A DNA stretch of 64,000 nucleotides. Source: Pseudomonas haemolytica (GTDB lineage: Bacteria > Pseudomonadota > Gammaproteobacteria > Pseudomonadales > Pseudomonadaceae). The notes under the pieces were generated by a model that worked only from the letters and a program-made list of their open reading frames with translations, searched no databases and was not told where the DNA came from. Location of the stretch: contig NZ_VOIW01000002.1 in the NCBI RefSeq assembly GCF_009659625.1, positions 248,001 to 312,000 of the forward strand, given 5' to 3'. Position numbers and translations under genes: made by a program. Positions within the stretch are counted from its first letter, which is position 1, and each line of letters starts with the position of its first letter. This document shows positions 27,253 to 38,421 of this stretch, in pieces.

Positions 27253-28536
27253 TCAAGCGGCTAACTTGCCACTGGCGATGGCTGCCGAAGCGGCGAGCAT
27301 TGCCCGCATCAACACCGCACACCCCGCCGCCAGATCATCCGGTGCAGCATTCTCGATTTCGTTATGGCTGATACCGCCTTCACACGGCACGAAGATCATC
27401 CCCGCCGGGCCAAGTTCGGCGACGAAGATCGCGTCGTGCCCTGCCCCGCTGACAATGTCCATGTTCGACAACCCCAAGCCGTTGGCCGCATCGCGCACGG
27501 CGTCAACGCAGCCTTTGTCGAAGTACAACGGCGGGAAATCGGCGGTGGGCTCCATTTCGTAAGTCAGGCCATGTTTGGCGCAGGTGTCTTCGATGACCTT
27601 GCGCACCTGGGCAATCATCAAATCCAACCGCGCTGGCTCCAGGTGACGGAAGTCCAAGGTCATGCGCACTTCACCGGGAATCACATTGCGAGAGCCCGGA
27701 TACGCCTGCAGGCAGCCTACGGTCCCACACGCATGGGGCTGATGCCCCAACGCCGCCGCATTGACTGCTGCCACCACTGCCGCTGCGCCCACCAAGGCGT
27801 CCTTGCGCAAATGCATCGGCGTTGGCCCCGCATGCGCCTCAACACCGCGCAGTTTCAGGTCGAACCACTTTTGCCCCAGCGCGCCGAGCACCACGCCGAT
27901 GGTTTTCTTTTCATCTTCCAGAATCGGCCCCTGTTCGATATGGGCTTCGAAATAGGCGCCGACCTTGTGCCCACTCTCAGGACGGGTTCCCGCGTAGCCA
28001 ATTGCGCTCAACGCCTCACCCACGCTGACGCCATCCACATCGACCTTGGCCAAGGTATCAGCCAGGGTGAATTTCTCGGCGAACACCCCGGAGCCCATCA
28101 TGCACGGCGGGAAGCGCGAACCTTCTTCATTGGTCCACACCACCACTTCCAGCGGCGCCTCGGTTTCGATTTTGAGATCGTTGAGGGTGCGCAGTACTTC
28201 CACACCGGCCAGTACACCGAAGCAACCGTCGAACTTACCGCCGGTGGGCTGGGTGTCGATATGGCTGCCGGTCATCACCGGTGGCAGGTCGGGATTGCGG
28301 CCGGGTCGGCGGGCGAAAATATTGCCGATGCCGTCGATGGTCACTGTGCAGCCAGCCGCCTCGCACCACTGTACAAAGAGGTCGCGGGCCTTGCGGTCGA
28401 GGTCGGTAAGGGCCAGGCGGCACACCCCGCCCTTGGGGGTGGCGCCGAGTTTGGCCAGGTCCATCAGCGACTGCCACAGGCGGTCGCGGTTGATGTGCTG
28501 ATGGGTCGATTGCAGAACGTCGAGGGCAGCGTTCAT
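27253..28536 (-). CDS. pydC: Beta-ureidopropionase / N-carbamoyl-beta-amino acid hydrolase (Zn-dependent)
   Basis: A 427-residue M20-type amidohydrolase (HyuC/allantoate amidohydrolase family) hydrolysing N-carbamoyl-beta-alanine to beta-alanine, CO2 and ammonia. Metal ligands are visible in TGSHIDTQPTGGKFDG, VWTNEEGSRFPP and the late SGAGHDAIF and ISHNEIE. GAGGAGA precedes the ATG. It is 24 bp downstream of the NCS1 permease on the same strand and opposite the dihydropyrimidinase and dehydrogenase genes, which makes the pyrimidine role much more likely than allantoate hydrolysis. Confidence 0.88.
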   Translation of the reverse strand: MNAALDVLQSTHQHINRDRLWQSLMDLAKLGATPKGGVCRLALTDLDRKARDLFVQWCEAAGCTVTIDGIGNIFARRPGRNPDLPPVMTGSHIDTQPTGGKFDGCFGVLAGVEVLRTLNDLKIETEAPLEVVVWTNEEGSRFPPCMMGSGVFAEKFTLADTLAKVDVDGVSVGEALSAIGYAGTRPESGHKVGAYFEAHIEQGPILEDEKKTIGVVLGALGQKWFDLKLRGVEAHAGPTPMHLRKDALVGAAAVVAAVNAAALGHQPHACGTVGCLQAYPGSRNVIPGEVRMTLDFRHLEPARLDLMIAQVRKVIEDTCAKHGLTYEMEPTADFPPLYFDKGCVDAVRDAANGLGLSNMDIVSGAGHDAIFVAELGPAGMIFVPCEGGISHNEIENAAPDDLAAGCAVLMRAMLAASAAIASGKLAA

Positions 28537-28560
28537 GGGGTTCTCCTCAGGGTAACTTTC

Positions 28561-30042
28561 TTATGAATTGGCGGTGACAGGGCTGACGCCACGTTTGGCA
28601 TTCTGCGCGTAATACAACAACCCACCCAACGCCGAACCGGTAAACCAGCCATAGCTGTAGAACCAGCTGAATGCATCGCTGCCCAACGACAGCAGCGTCA
28701 GCACCACCGGCACACCAAAGGCAATAAAACCGCGCCGGTTCCAGGCCGGGTACACGTCATCACGGTACAACCCGGCCAGGTCCAACTGCTGTTTGCGGGT
28801 GATGAAGTAGTCCACCACCATGATCCCGGCAATCGGTCCCAGCAGGCTCGAATAGCCCAGCAGCCAATTGGAATACACGGTTTCCAAGCTGACGTCCGAG
28901 ACGATCAACCCAAGCTTTTTCAGCAGTTCATGGGCCATCAGCGCCAGCCCTACCAGGCCGGTCAGGATCACCGCCGTGGTGCGGTTGATCAGCTTGGGCG
29001 CGATGTTCTGGAAGTCGTTGGTAGGCGAGACGATGTTCGCCGCAGTGTTGGTGGACAAGGTCGCGACGATGATCAGCGCCATGGCCACGGCCACCCACAC
29101 CGGGCTCTGGATATGGCCGATCAGGGTCACCGGGTCGGAGACGCTGACGCCCACCAGCTTCACCGAGGCGGCGGTCATGATCACACCGAGGGCGGCGAAC
29201 AGGAACATGGTCAGCGGCAGGCCGAAAATCTGCCCGAGGATCTGGTCTTTCTGGCTCTTGGCATAGCGGCTGAAATCGGGAATGTTCAGCGACAAGGTGG
29301 CCCAGAACCCCACCATCGCCGTCAGCCCCGCCATGAAGTAACCGGTGAGGCTCGCGCCTTCGGGGCGCTTGGGCGGGATCGCCATCAATTCGCTGAGGGA
29401 CACATTCGGCATCGCCCACACCAGCAGGCCAATCCCCACGGCCACCAGCAGCGGCGCCGACAGGGTTTCCAGGCGCTTGATCGACTCGGCGCCCCGCAGC
29501 ACCACCCATAGATTCAGGCACCAGAAGATCATGAAGCCGATCACCTCGCCGGTACCACCGAGGGATTTCCAACCGTCGAAAATCGAGCCCAGGAACAGGT
29601 GAATCGCCAGCCCGCCGAACATCGTCTGGATGCCAAACCAGCCACAGGCCACCAGCGCACGGATCAAACACGGCACGTTGGAACCGAGGATGCCAAAAGA
29701 TGAGCGCAGCAACACCGGAAACGGGATGCCGTACTTCGTACCGGGGAATGCGTTGAGGGTCAGCGGAATCAACACCACGATATTGGCCAACAAAATCGCT
29801 ATCAGCGCCTCGCCAACCGAGAGCCCGAAATACGCGGTGAGCACCCCGCCCAAGGTGTAGGTCGGCACGCAGATCGACATGCCGACCCACAGCGCGGTGA
29901 TGTGCCACTTGTTCCAGGTGCGCTCGTGCACCTTGGTAGGTGCCATGTCGTGGTTGTAGCGAGGGCTGTCGAGGACGTCGGGGCCGGCGTCGAGTTCGTA
30001 CAGGCCGTTGCGCTCGATGACTTGCGATCTGTTCTGTTGCAT
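28561..30042 (-). CDS. NCS1-family nucleobase:cation symporter
   Basis: A 493-residue inner-membrane permease with about twelve helices. SLSVGEALIAILLANIVVLI-type and FPGTKYGIPFPVLLRSSFG segments are typical of NCS1 uracil/allantoin/hydantoin carriers. I chose the ATG at 30042 (GGAG six bases upstream) rather than 30087. Directly upstream of pydC and part of the pyrimidine locus, so uracil/thymine uptake is the likely job. Reading runs away from the dihydropyrimidinase gene, with a 593-bp control region between. Confidence 0.88.
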   Translation of the reverse strand: MQQNRSQVIERNGLYELDAGPDVLDSPRYNHDMAPTKVHERTWNKWHITALWVGMSICVPTYTLGGVLTAYFGLSVGEALIAILLANIVVLIPLTLNAFPGTKYGIPFPVLLRSSFGILGSNVPCLIRALVACGWFGIQTMFGGLAIHLFLGSIFDGWKSLGGTGEVIGFMIFWCLNLWVVLRGAESIKRLETLSAPLLVAVGIGLLVWAMPNVSLSELMAIPPKRPEGASLTGYFMAGLTAMVGFWATLSLNIPDFSRYAKSQKDQILGQIFGLPLTMFLFAALGVIMTAASVKLVGVSVSDPVTLIGHIQSPVWVAVAMALIIVATLSTNTAANIVSPTNDFQNIAPKLINRTTAVILTGLVGLALMAHELLKKLGLIVSDVSLETVYSNWLLGYSSLLGPIAGIMVVDYFITRKQQLDLAGLYRDDVYPAWNRRGFIAFGVPVVLTLLSLGSDAFSWFYSYGWFTGSALGGLLYYAQNAKRGVSPVTANS

Positions 30043-32075
<2,033 letters not shown>

Positions 32076-32082
32076 GACCGCT

Positions 32083-32165
32083 ATCGGGAGCAAGCCCCCT
32101 CCCACACTTGGCCCCATTCCAACAGGATCAACGCGATCAAGTGTGGGAGGGGGCTTGCTCCCGAT
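32083..32165. repeat. REP pair in reversed arrangement
   Basis: ATCGGGAGCAAGCCCCCTCC-type reverse REP (32083-32105) followed by the forward REP (32143-32165), the opposite order from the other pairs in the window. It separates hydA from preT. Confidence 0.88.
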
Positions 32166-32237
32166 GAGGCCAGTACAGGCAACAAAAAAACCAATGCCCA
32201 TCAGAGGCAGCACCTCAATCACCGTGAGGCCAAAACC

Positions 32238-33605
32238 GTGATCCAGACCCTGACCCACCTCCCCCACCCCCACGAAGACGGGGCCACCCTCGCCAGCCAG
32301 TTCACCGACCTGGCTCCGCCCCTCAACGCCCGCCAAGCCCAACTGGAAGCCTCGCGCTGCCTGTACTGCTACGACGCGCCGTGCGTGAATGCGTGCCCCA
32401 GCGAGATCGACATCCCGTCATTCATCCGCAATATCCACACCGACAACGTCCAGGGCGCAGCGCAGAAAATCCTTTCGGCCAACATCCTCGGCGGCAGCTG
32501 CGCCCGGGTCTGCCCTACGGAAATCTTGTGCCAGCAAGCCTGCGTGCGTAACAACGCCGAGGAATGCGCGCCGGTGCTGATCGGCCTGTTGCAACGCTAC
32601 GCCATCGACAATGCGCACTTCAGCGAACACCCATTCCAGCGCGCCGCGCCTACCGGTAAACGCATCGCCGTGGTCGGCGCCGGGCCGGCGGGCTTGGCCT
32701 GCGCCCACCGCGCTGCGCTGCACGGCCATGACGTGGTGATTTTCGAAGCCCGAGAAAAAGCCGGGGGCCTGAACGAATACGGAATTGCCAAGTACAAGCT
32801 GGTGGACGATTTTGCCCAGAAGGAGCTGGATTTCCTCCTGCAGATCGGCGGCATCGACATTCGCCACGGCCAACGCCTGGGCGACAACCTGAGCCTGAGC
32901 GAACTGCACCAGCACTTCGACTCAGTGTTCCTGGGCCTCGGCCTGGCAGCCAGCAAACAGCTCGGCCTGCCCCACGAAGACGCCCCCGGCCTGCTCGCCG
33001 CCACCGACTACATCCGCGAACTGCGCCAGGCCGATGACCTCACCCAACTGCCCCTGGCCGACCGCTGCATCGTGCTCGGCGCCGGCAATACCGCCATCGA
33101 CATGGCCGTGCAAATGGCCCGCCTCGGTGCGCGTGATGTGAACCTCGTGTACCGCCGCGGCCTGGCGGACATGGGCGCGACTCACCACGAGCAGGACATC
33201 GCCAAGGCCAACCAAGTGCGGCTGTTGACCTGGGCCCAACCCGACGAAGTACTCCTCGACGATCAGGGTCGCGTCCGTGGCATGCGCTTCGCCCGCACCC
33301 GCCTGGACAACGGCCGCCTGCTGCCCACTGGGGAAACCTTCGAGCTGGCCGCCGATGCGATCTTCAAGGCCATCGGCCAAGGTTTTGACGGCGACGCGCT
33401 GCACGACCCGCTGGCCCAGCAACTGCACCGCGTGGGCGAGCGCATTTTTGTCGACGAACAGCTACGCACCAGCATCCCCGGGGTGTATGCCGGCGGTGAT
33501 TGCGTCAGCCTCGGCCAGGACCTCACCGTCCAGGCCGTGCAACATGGCAAGCTGGCCGCCGAAGCCATGCACGCCCAACTCATGCTGAATGTGGAGGCTG
33601 CGTAA
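32238..33605 (+). CDS. preT: NAD-dependent dihydropyrimidine dehydrogenase, flavoprotein subunit PreT
   Basis: A 455-residue FAD/FeS subunit passing electrons between NAD(P)H and the PreA catalytic subunit. The N-terminal domain has two cysteine clusters (CLYCYDAPCVNACP and CARVCPTEILCQQAC) like GltD; then FAD-binding VVGAGPAGLACAHRAA (about residue 138) and a second dinucleotide fold VLGAGNTAIDMAV. The GTG start at 32238 has GAGG upstream. Its stop overlaps the preA start by one base. Confidence 0.93.
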   Translation: MIQTLTHLPHPHEDGATLASQFTDLAPPLNARQAQLEASRCLYCYDAPCVNACPSEIDIPSFIRNIHTDNVQGAAQKILSANILGGSCARVCPTEILCQQACVRNNAEECAPVLIGLLQRYAIDNAHFSEHPFQRAAPTGKRIAVVGAGPAGLACAHRAALHGHDVVIFEAREKAGGLNEYGIAKYKLVDDFAQKELDFLLQIGGIDIRHGQRLGDNLSLSELHQHFDSVFLGLGLAASKQLGLPHEDAPGLLAATDYIRELRQADDLTQLPLADRCIVLGAGNTAIDMAVQMARLGARDVNLVYRRGLADMGATHHEQDIAKANQVRLLTWAQPDEVLLDDQGRVRGMRFARTRLDNGRLLPTGETFELAADAIFKAIGQGFDGDALHDPLAQQLHRVGERIFVDEQLRTSIPGVYAGGDCVSLGQDLTVQAVQHGKLAAEAMHAQLMLNVEAA

Positions 33606-34879
33606 TGGCCGATCTCTCGATTGTATTCGCCGGTATCAAAGCCCCCAACCCGTTCTGGCTGGCCTCCGCGCCACCCACCGACAAAGCCTACAACGTGGTC
33701 CGCGCCTTCGAAGCCGGCTGGGGCGGCGTGGTATGGAAAACCCTGGGGGAAGACCCGGCGGCGGTGAACGTGTCGTCGCGCTACTCGGCGCACTACGGGG
33801 CGAATCGCGAAGTACTGGGCATCAACAATATCGAACTGATCACCGACCGTTCCCTGGAGATCAACCTGCGGGAAATCACCCAGGTGAAAAAGGATTGGCC
33901 CGACCGTGCGCTGATCGTGTCGCTGATGGTGCCGTGCGTTGAAGAGTCCTGGAAAAACATCCTGCCGCTGGTGGAAGCCACTGGCTGCGACGGCATCGAA
34001 CTGAACTTCGGCTGCCCCCACGGCATGCCCGAACGTGGCATGGGCGCGGCCGTCGGCCAGGTGCCGGAGTATGTCGAGCAAGTGACGCGCTGGTGCAAGA
34101 CGTACTGCTCGCTGCCGGTGATCGTCAAGCTCACGCCGAATATCACCGACATCCGCGTGGCAGCGCGGGCGGCCTATCGCGGTGGTGCGGATGCGGTATC
34201 GCTGATCAACACCATCAACTCCATCACCAGCGTGGACCTGGAACGCATGGTCGCCCTGCCGATGGTCGGCACCCAGAGCACCCATGGCGGGTACTGCGGT
34301 TCGGCGGTCAAGCCCATTGCCCTGAACATGGTCGCCGAAATTGCCCGCGACCCACAGACCCAGGGCCTGCCGATCTGCGGCATCGGTGGCATTGGCAACT
34401 GGCGCGACGCCGCAGAATTCGTCGCCCTGGGCTGCGGCGCGGTGCAGGTATGCACGGCGGCGATGCTGCATGGGTTTCGCATCGTTGAAGAGATGAAGGA
34501 TGGACTGTCGCGATGGATGAACAGCCAGGGTTACACCAGCCTGCAGGAATTTTCCGGGCGGGCGGTGGGCAATACCACGGACTGGAAGTACCTGGATATC
34601 AACTACCAGGTCATCGCCAGGATTGACCAAGCGGCCTGCATTGGCTGTGGGCGTTGCCATATTGCCTGTGAGGATACGTCGCACCAGGCCATTGCCAGCT
34701 TGAAGCAGGCGGACGGCACGCATAAGTATGAGGTGATCGATGATGAGTGCGTGGGCTGCAACCTGTGCCAGATCACCTGCCCGGTGGCGGACTGCATCGA
34801 GATGGTGCCGATGGACACCGGCAAGCCGTTTTTGAATTGGACGCAGGATCCGAGGAATCCTTACCGGGAAGCTGTGTAG
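33605..34879 (+). CDS. preA: NAD-dependent dihydropyrimidine dehydrogenase, catalytic subunit PreA
   Basis: A 424-residue FMN/FeS subunit reducing uracil or thymine to the dihydro form. TIM-barrel domain with FMN-site segments and LNFGCPHGMPERGMGAA (catalytic-loop Cys), then two ferredoxin-type clusters near the C-terminus, CIGCGRCHIACEDTS and CVGCNLCQITCPVADC. The ATG overlaps the preT stop (TAATG), so translation is coupled. First enzyme of the pathway completed by hydA and pydC. Confidence 0.95.
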   Translation: MADLSIVFAGIKAPNPFWLASAPPTDKAYNVVRAFEAGWGGVVWKTLGEDPAAVNVSSRYSAHYGANREVLGINNIELITDRSLEINLREITQVKKDWPDRALIVSLMVPCVEESWKNILPLVEATGCDGIELNFGCPHGMPERGMGAAVGQVPEYVEQVTRWCKTYCSLPVIVKLTPNITDIRVAARAAYRGGADAVSLINTINSITSVDLERMVALPMVGTQSTHGGYCGSAVKPIALNMVAEIARDPQTQGLPICGIGGIGNWRDAAEFVALGCGAVQVCTAAMLHGFRIVEEMKDGLSRWMNSQGYTSLQEFSGRAVGNTTDWKYLDINYQVIARIDQAACIGCGRCHIACEDTSHQAIASLKQADGTHKYEVIDDECVGCNLCQITCPVADCIEMVPMDTGKPFLNWTQDPRNPYREAV

Positions 34880-34893
34880 CCCTTCAGGCCGCC

Positions 34894-34976
34894 TTCGCGA
34901 GCAAGCCCGCTCCCACAGTTGACCGCATTTTGCCTGGAGGAATGCAGTCGAATGTGGGAGCGGGCTTGCTCGCGAA
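34894..34976. repeat. REP pair of the GTGGGAGCGGGCTTGC family
   Basis: A reverse REP (34894-34916) then a forward REP (34954-34976), with GAGCGGGC replacing GAGGGGGC. A second REP family from that near the RAYT gene. Lies between the convergent preA and tetR genes. Confidence 0.88.
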
Positions 34977-35001
34977 GAGGCCCTCTGCCTCACCACAGGG
35001 C

Positions 35002-35622
35002 TCAAGGCTCCAACCCAATCCCCCGCAAAATCACACTGGTCACCGTCTGAATCGCTTTCTCAAACTGCATATCCGACAACGGCTGGTGATCATTGAGGAT
35101 CTTCACCTGGTGATCAAAGTCGGCATAGTGCTGGGTCGAGGCCCAGATCATGTACAGCAGGCTCGATGGCTCCACCGGCAGGATGCGTTTGTCTTCCACC
35201 CATTGGCGAATCTTCGCTTCCTTCATCTTGGCCCAGTCGTACAGGCTTTCATCGAGGGCCTCGCCGAGTGTGGGCGCGCCGTGGATGATTTCATTGGCCC
35301 AGACCTTGGAGCCATACGGCCGCGTACGCGAGCGTTGCATCTTGGCGCGGATGTAGCTGCTGAGCACCACCCGCGGATCATCGAAGGTCTCGAAGCTCAG
35401 GGCGTCCTGCTTCCACAGCTCCAGCAGGTCGAACAGCACCGCGCTGTACAACTCGCTCTTGGTGGTGAAGTAGTAATGCAGGTTGGAGCGCGGCAGTTGC
35501 ACCTCTTCGGCGATGTCGGCCATGGCGGTGCTGCCATAGCCTTTTTCGGCGAAGACTTTTTCCGCCGCCAGCAGGATTTTCTCGACGTTGACCCGACGAA
35601 TACCGATCTTGTGATTGCCCAT
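35002..35622 (-). CDS. TetR-family regulator, RutR-like
   Basis: A 206-residue repressor. N-terminal HTH: ILLAAEKVFAEKGYGSTAMADIAEEVQLPRS-type region ending SNLHYYFTTKSELY; the C-terminal ligand domain (SRTRPYGSKVWANEIIHGAP) resembles RutR, the uracil-responsive regulator of E. coli. I place the start at 35622 (GGAG five bases upstream); 39 further codons of open frame lack homology. Convergent with the pyrimidine genes, it is the likely controller of the palindrome at 30538. Confidence 0.85.
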   Translation of the reverse strand: MGNHKIGIRRVNVEKILLAAEKVFAEKGYGSTAMADIAEEVQLPRSNLHYYFTTKSELYSAVLFDLLELWKQDALSFETFDDPRVVLSSYIRAKMQRSRTRPYGSKVWANEIIHGAPTLGEALDESLYDWAKMKEAKIRQWVEDKRILPVEPSSLLYMIWASTQHYADFDHQVKILNDHQPLSDMQFEKAIQTVTSVILRGIGLEP

Positions 35623-35765
35623 AAGGGCTCCCTGACAACAACACGGCCTAAAGACTACCATCGGCTCTAGATCGCGGCGACAGACCATAGTGAAACTTCT
35701 GACGCTAACCTTTCCCCGGGAAATCGGATTGGTTAGCATCGCGGTCCACCTGAAGGATCATTGCC

Positions 35766-36233
35766 ATGACTATCCGACCTCGCGTGGCCGCCGACGACCC
35801 AGTGCTGGGAGCGCTGTGGGAACGTTCGGTGCGGGCCACCCATGACTTCCTCCCCGAGGATGACATCCAGCGCCTGCTGCCCTTGGTACGCGACACTTAC
35901 CTGCCCATGCCTGCCCTTGAGGTATGGGTGCATGAAGACAACGCAGGCATCGCCGGCTTTATCGGCACCGGCGGGCACAATGTGGAGATGCTGTTTATCG
36001 ACCCTGACCGCCGTGGCCAGGGCATCGGCCGTCAATTGCTGGACCACGTCCGCTCCCGCCATGACACCCTGACGGTCGACGTCAACGAACAAAACCCCCA
36101 GGCCGTGGGTTTCTACCGGCACTATGGCTTTATCCAGGTCGCGCGCTCGCCGCTGGACGGCGAAGGCAAACCCTTCCCCTTGCTGCACATGGCCTTACCG
36201 ACTCCCCATACTGAAGGTACTGAACAATGTTGA
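35766..36233 (+). CDS. GNAT N-acetyltransferase (YjaB-like)
   Basis: A 155-residue acetyl-CoA-dependent acyltransferase. The acetyl-CoA loop is DPDRRGQGIGRQLLDHV (about residues 79-95), and NPQAVGFYRHYGF is the typical motif B. RATHDFLPEDDI near the N-terminus resembles the YjaB/PA4866 branch. Its end overlaps the copC start by seven bases, so it is probably cotranscribed with copCD, although a functional link is not obvious. Confidence 0.85.
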   Translation: MTIRPRVAADDPVLGALWERSVRATHDFLPEDDIQRLLPLVRDTYLPMPALEVWVHEDNAGIAGFIGTGGHNVEMLFIDPDRRGQGIGRQLLDHVRSRHDTLTVDVNEQNPQAVGFYRHYGFIQVARSPLDGEGKPFPLLHMALPTPHTEGTEQC

Positions 36234-36592
36234 TCAAGAAAGCCCTGACCACCGTCACCCTGCTGGCCTCCCTGCTGGGTGCTTCGGCGGCATTCGCCCA
36301 CGCCCACCTCAAGAGCGCGGAACCTGCGGCTGACAGCAGCGTTGCCGCGCCAAAAGACTTGCGCCTGACCTTCAGCGAAGGCGTCGAAGCGACATTCACC
36401 AAGGTCTCCCTGAGCAAGGACGGCACTGAAATCGCCATCAAGGGCCTGGAAACCCCGGACGCCGACAAGAAAGTCCTGGTAGTGACGCCAGCAGCACCGC
36501 TCGCAGCCGGTCACTACAAAGTGGTGTGGAACGCTGTGTCGGTCGACACCCACAAGAGCAACGGAGAATACAGCTTCAAGGTCGGCCAATAA
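36227..36592 (+). CDS. copC: Copper resistance/homeostasis protein CopC
   Basis: A 121-residue periplasmic beta-sandwich copper-binding protein. Signal peptide ends ASAAFAHAHLKSAEP, so the mature protein starts at or near a His that ligates Cu(II); a second conserved His lies in SVDTHKSNGEYSF near the C-terminus. There is no Met-rich Cu(I) loop, as in the short YobA-like forms. Cotranscribed with copD three bases downstream. Confidence 0.9.
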   Translation: MLIKKALTTVTLLASLLGASAAFAHAHLKSAEPAADSSVAAPKDLRLTFSEGVEATFTKVSLSKDGTEIAIKGLETPDADKKVLVVTPAAPLAAGHYKVVWNAVSVDTHKSNGEYSFKVGQ

Positions 36593-36595
36593 CCC

Positions 36596-37453
36596 ATGGC
36601 AACCCTGCTGGTGCTGTGCCGCTTCCTGCACTTCATCGTCGTGCTGCTGATGTTCGGGGCCTGCGTGTTCAGGCCCTGGCTGCTCGGCAATCAAGTGCAA
36701 CCGGCACTCGACCGGCAATTGCTGCGCATCACCCGTGGCCTGGCCTGGTTGGGGCTCGGTTCCGGCGTGATGTGGTTGCTGTTGATCACCGCCAGCATGG
36801 CCGGCAGTTGGGACGCCGCGCTGCAACCGGCCACCGTGCAATTGGTGCTGGGCAAGACCTTCTTTGGCCAGGTATGGACCTGGCATCTGCTGCTGAACCT
36901 GCTGCTGGTGATCGCGCTGATCAAGCCCTGGCCGGCCTTGCGCTTGCCGTTGATCGCGCTGTTGCTGGCGACCCTGGCACCCGTGGGCCATGGCGCCATG
37001 CTCAATGGGCTGAGCGGGCAGTTGCTGATCCTTAACCAGGTGGTGCATCTGCTGTGCGTGGGGGCCTGGCTCGGCGGGTTGCTGATGCTGGTGTTGATCC
37101 TCGGGCACGCGCAAGACCACCGGCTGGAGCCGATTCTGCGGCGTTTCAGCGGCGTGGGTTACGGCCTGGTCGGCGGCTTGCTGGTGACCGGCTTGATCAA
37201 TGTGCGTGTGCTCACCGGGCAACTGTGGCCCACCCCGCTGTTCAATGGGTTTGCCTTGATTCTGTTGATCAAGGTGCTGTTGGTGTTGGGTATGTTGGGG
37301 TTGGCGCTGCTCAACCGGTTACGTATCGAACGCTGCGAACAACGCGTGGGCAGTTTGAAAGCCAGTGTGATGGTGGAGTGGCTGCTGGGGGTTTGTGCGG
37401 TGGCCGCGGTTTCCCTGCTGGGTACCCTGCCACCGATGGTCATGGCTGGCTGA
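36596..37453 (+). CDS. copD: Copper resistance membrane protein CopD
   Basis: A 285-residue inner-membrane protein with about eight hydrophobic helices, typical of CopD/YcnJ. Conserved His residues lie at helix ends (CRFLHFIVVLLMFGA, NQVVHLLCVGAWLGGL). Probably takes copper delivered by CopC into the cytoplasm. The ATG follows the copC stop closely. Confidence 0.88.
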   Translation: MATLLVLCRFLHFIVVLLMFGACVFRPWLLGNQVQPALDRQLLRITRGLAWLGLGSGVMWLLLITASMAGSWDAALQPATVQLVLGKTFFGQVWTWHLLLNLLLVIALIKPWPALRLPLIALLLATLAPVGHGAMLNGLSGQLLILNQVVHLLCVGAWLGGLLMLVLILGHAQDHRLEPILRRFSGVGYGLVGGLLVTGLINVRVLTGQLWPTPLFNGFALILLIKVLLVLGMLGLALLNRLRIERCEQRVGSLKASVMVEWLLGVCAVAAVSLLGTLPPMVMAG

Positions 37454-37497
37454 AACCGCTGCGTTTTCAGGTCGTACACCCATCCAATGCAAGAACA

Positions 37498-37545
37498 TTG
37501 ACAACCTGGGGAATCCCTAACACTATTTCCACATAGTCGTACGAC
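37498..37545 (+). promoter_or_regulatory. Candidate udh promoter with GntR/FCD-type operator
   Basis: A perfect TTGACA at 37498 and a weak CACTAT after 17 bases give a possible promoter. The 10-bp palindrome GTCGTACGAC (37536-37545) sits just downstream of it. Its core TCGTACGA fits the TnGT-ACnA pattern of FadR/FCD-type GntR repressors, which often control sugar-acid genes. A related half-site GTCGTAC occurs at about 37471. Confidence 0.4.
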
Positions 37546-37571
37546 AACCTACAACAATAATTGGAATGCCC

Positions 37572-38390
37572 ATGACCACCTTAACGCCCGTTCCCTTCAA
37601 CCGCCTGCTGCTCACCGGTGCCGCCGGCGGCCTCGGCAAAGTCTTGCGCGAACGCATGCGCCCTTACGCCAAGGTCCTGCGCCTGTCGGATATTGCCGAA
37701 ATGGCCCCCGCCACCGATGCCCGCGAAGAAGTGCAAACCTGTGATCTTGCCGATAAGCACGCCGTGCACCACCTGGTGGAAGGCGTCGACGCGATCCTGC
37801 ATTTTGGCGGTGTGTCGGTGGAGCGCTCGTTCGAAGAAGTGCTTGGCGCGAATATCAGTGGCATTTTCCATATCTATGAGGCTGCGCGCCGTCACGGGGT
37901 CAAGCGCGTTATCTTCGCCAGTTCCAACCATGTGATTGGCTTCCACAAGCAGGGCCAGCAACTCGACGCTCACTCCCCGCGTCGCCCCGACAGCTACTAC
38001 GGCCTGTCCAAGTCCTACGGCGAAGACATGGCAAGTTTCTACTTCGACCGCTATGGCATCCAGACCGTGAGCATCCGTATCGGCTCCTCGTTCCCGCAAC
38101 CGCAGAACCGCCGGATGATGCACACCTGGCTGAGTTTCGATGACCTGACCCAACTGCTCGAGCGCGCGCTGTACACGCCCGATGTCGGCCATACCGTGGT
38201 CTACGGCATGTCGGCCAACCTCGAGACCTGGTGGGATAACCGCTACGCCGCACATTTGGGCTTTATTCCAAAGGACAGCTCGGAAGTGTTCCGCGCCGAG
38301 GTTGAAACCCAGCCGCCAGTGGCTGCCGATGACCCGGCTGCGGTCTACCAGGGCGGTGCCTTTTGCGCAGCAGGGCCGTTCGGTGACTGA
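37572..38390 (+). CDS. udh: Uronate dehydrogenase
   Basis: A 272-residue NAD-dependent short-chain (extended) dehydrogenase oxidising galacturonate or glucuronate to the aldarolactone. The sequence begins TPVPFNRLLLTGAAGGLGKV and contains YYGLSKSYGEDMA (Tyr-x3-Lys catalytic pair), SIRIGSSFPQPQNRRM and HLGFIPKDSSEVFR, matching the characterised Pseudomonas uronate dehydrogenases closely. The ATG at 37572 fits the GGA spacing and the relatives better than the ATG two codons earlier. Confidence 0.93.
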   Translation: MTTLTPVPFNRLLLTGAAGGLGKVLRERMRPYAKVLRLSDIAEMAPATDAREEVQTCDLADKHAVHHLVEGVDAILHFGGVSVERSFEEVLGANISGIFHIYEAARRHGVKRVIFASSNHVIGFHKQGQQLDAHSPRRPDSYYGLSKSYGEDMASFYFDRYGIQTVSIRIGSSFPQPQNRRMMHTWLSFDDLTQLLERALYTPDVGHTVVYGMSANLETWWDNRYAAHLGFIPKDSSEVFRAEVETQPPVAADDPAAVYQGGAFCAAGPFGD

Positions 38391-38421
38391 GTGCACAGCA
38401 ACCCCAAGGGAATGAGTAGCC

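Noticed and set aside
33263..35005. 580-residue minus-strand frame opposite preT/preA
   Set aside because: Runs through a REP pair and two confidently assigned genes; not coding.
35623..35739. N-terminal extension of the TetR regulator
   Set aside because: It lacks homology, and a good ribosome site precedes the internal ATG at 35622.
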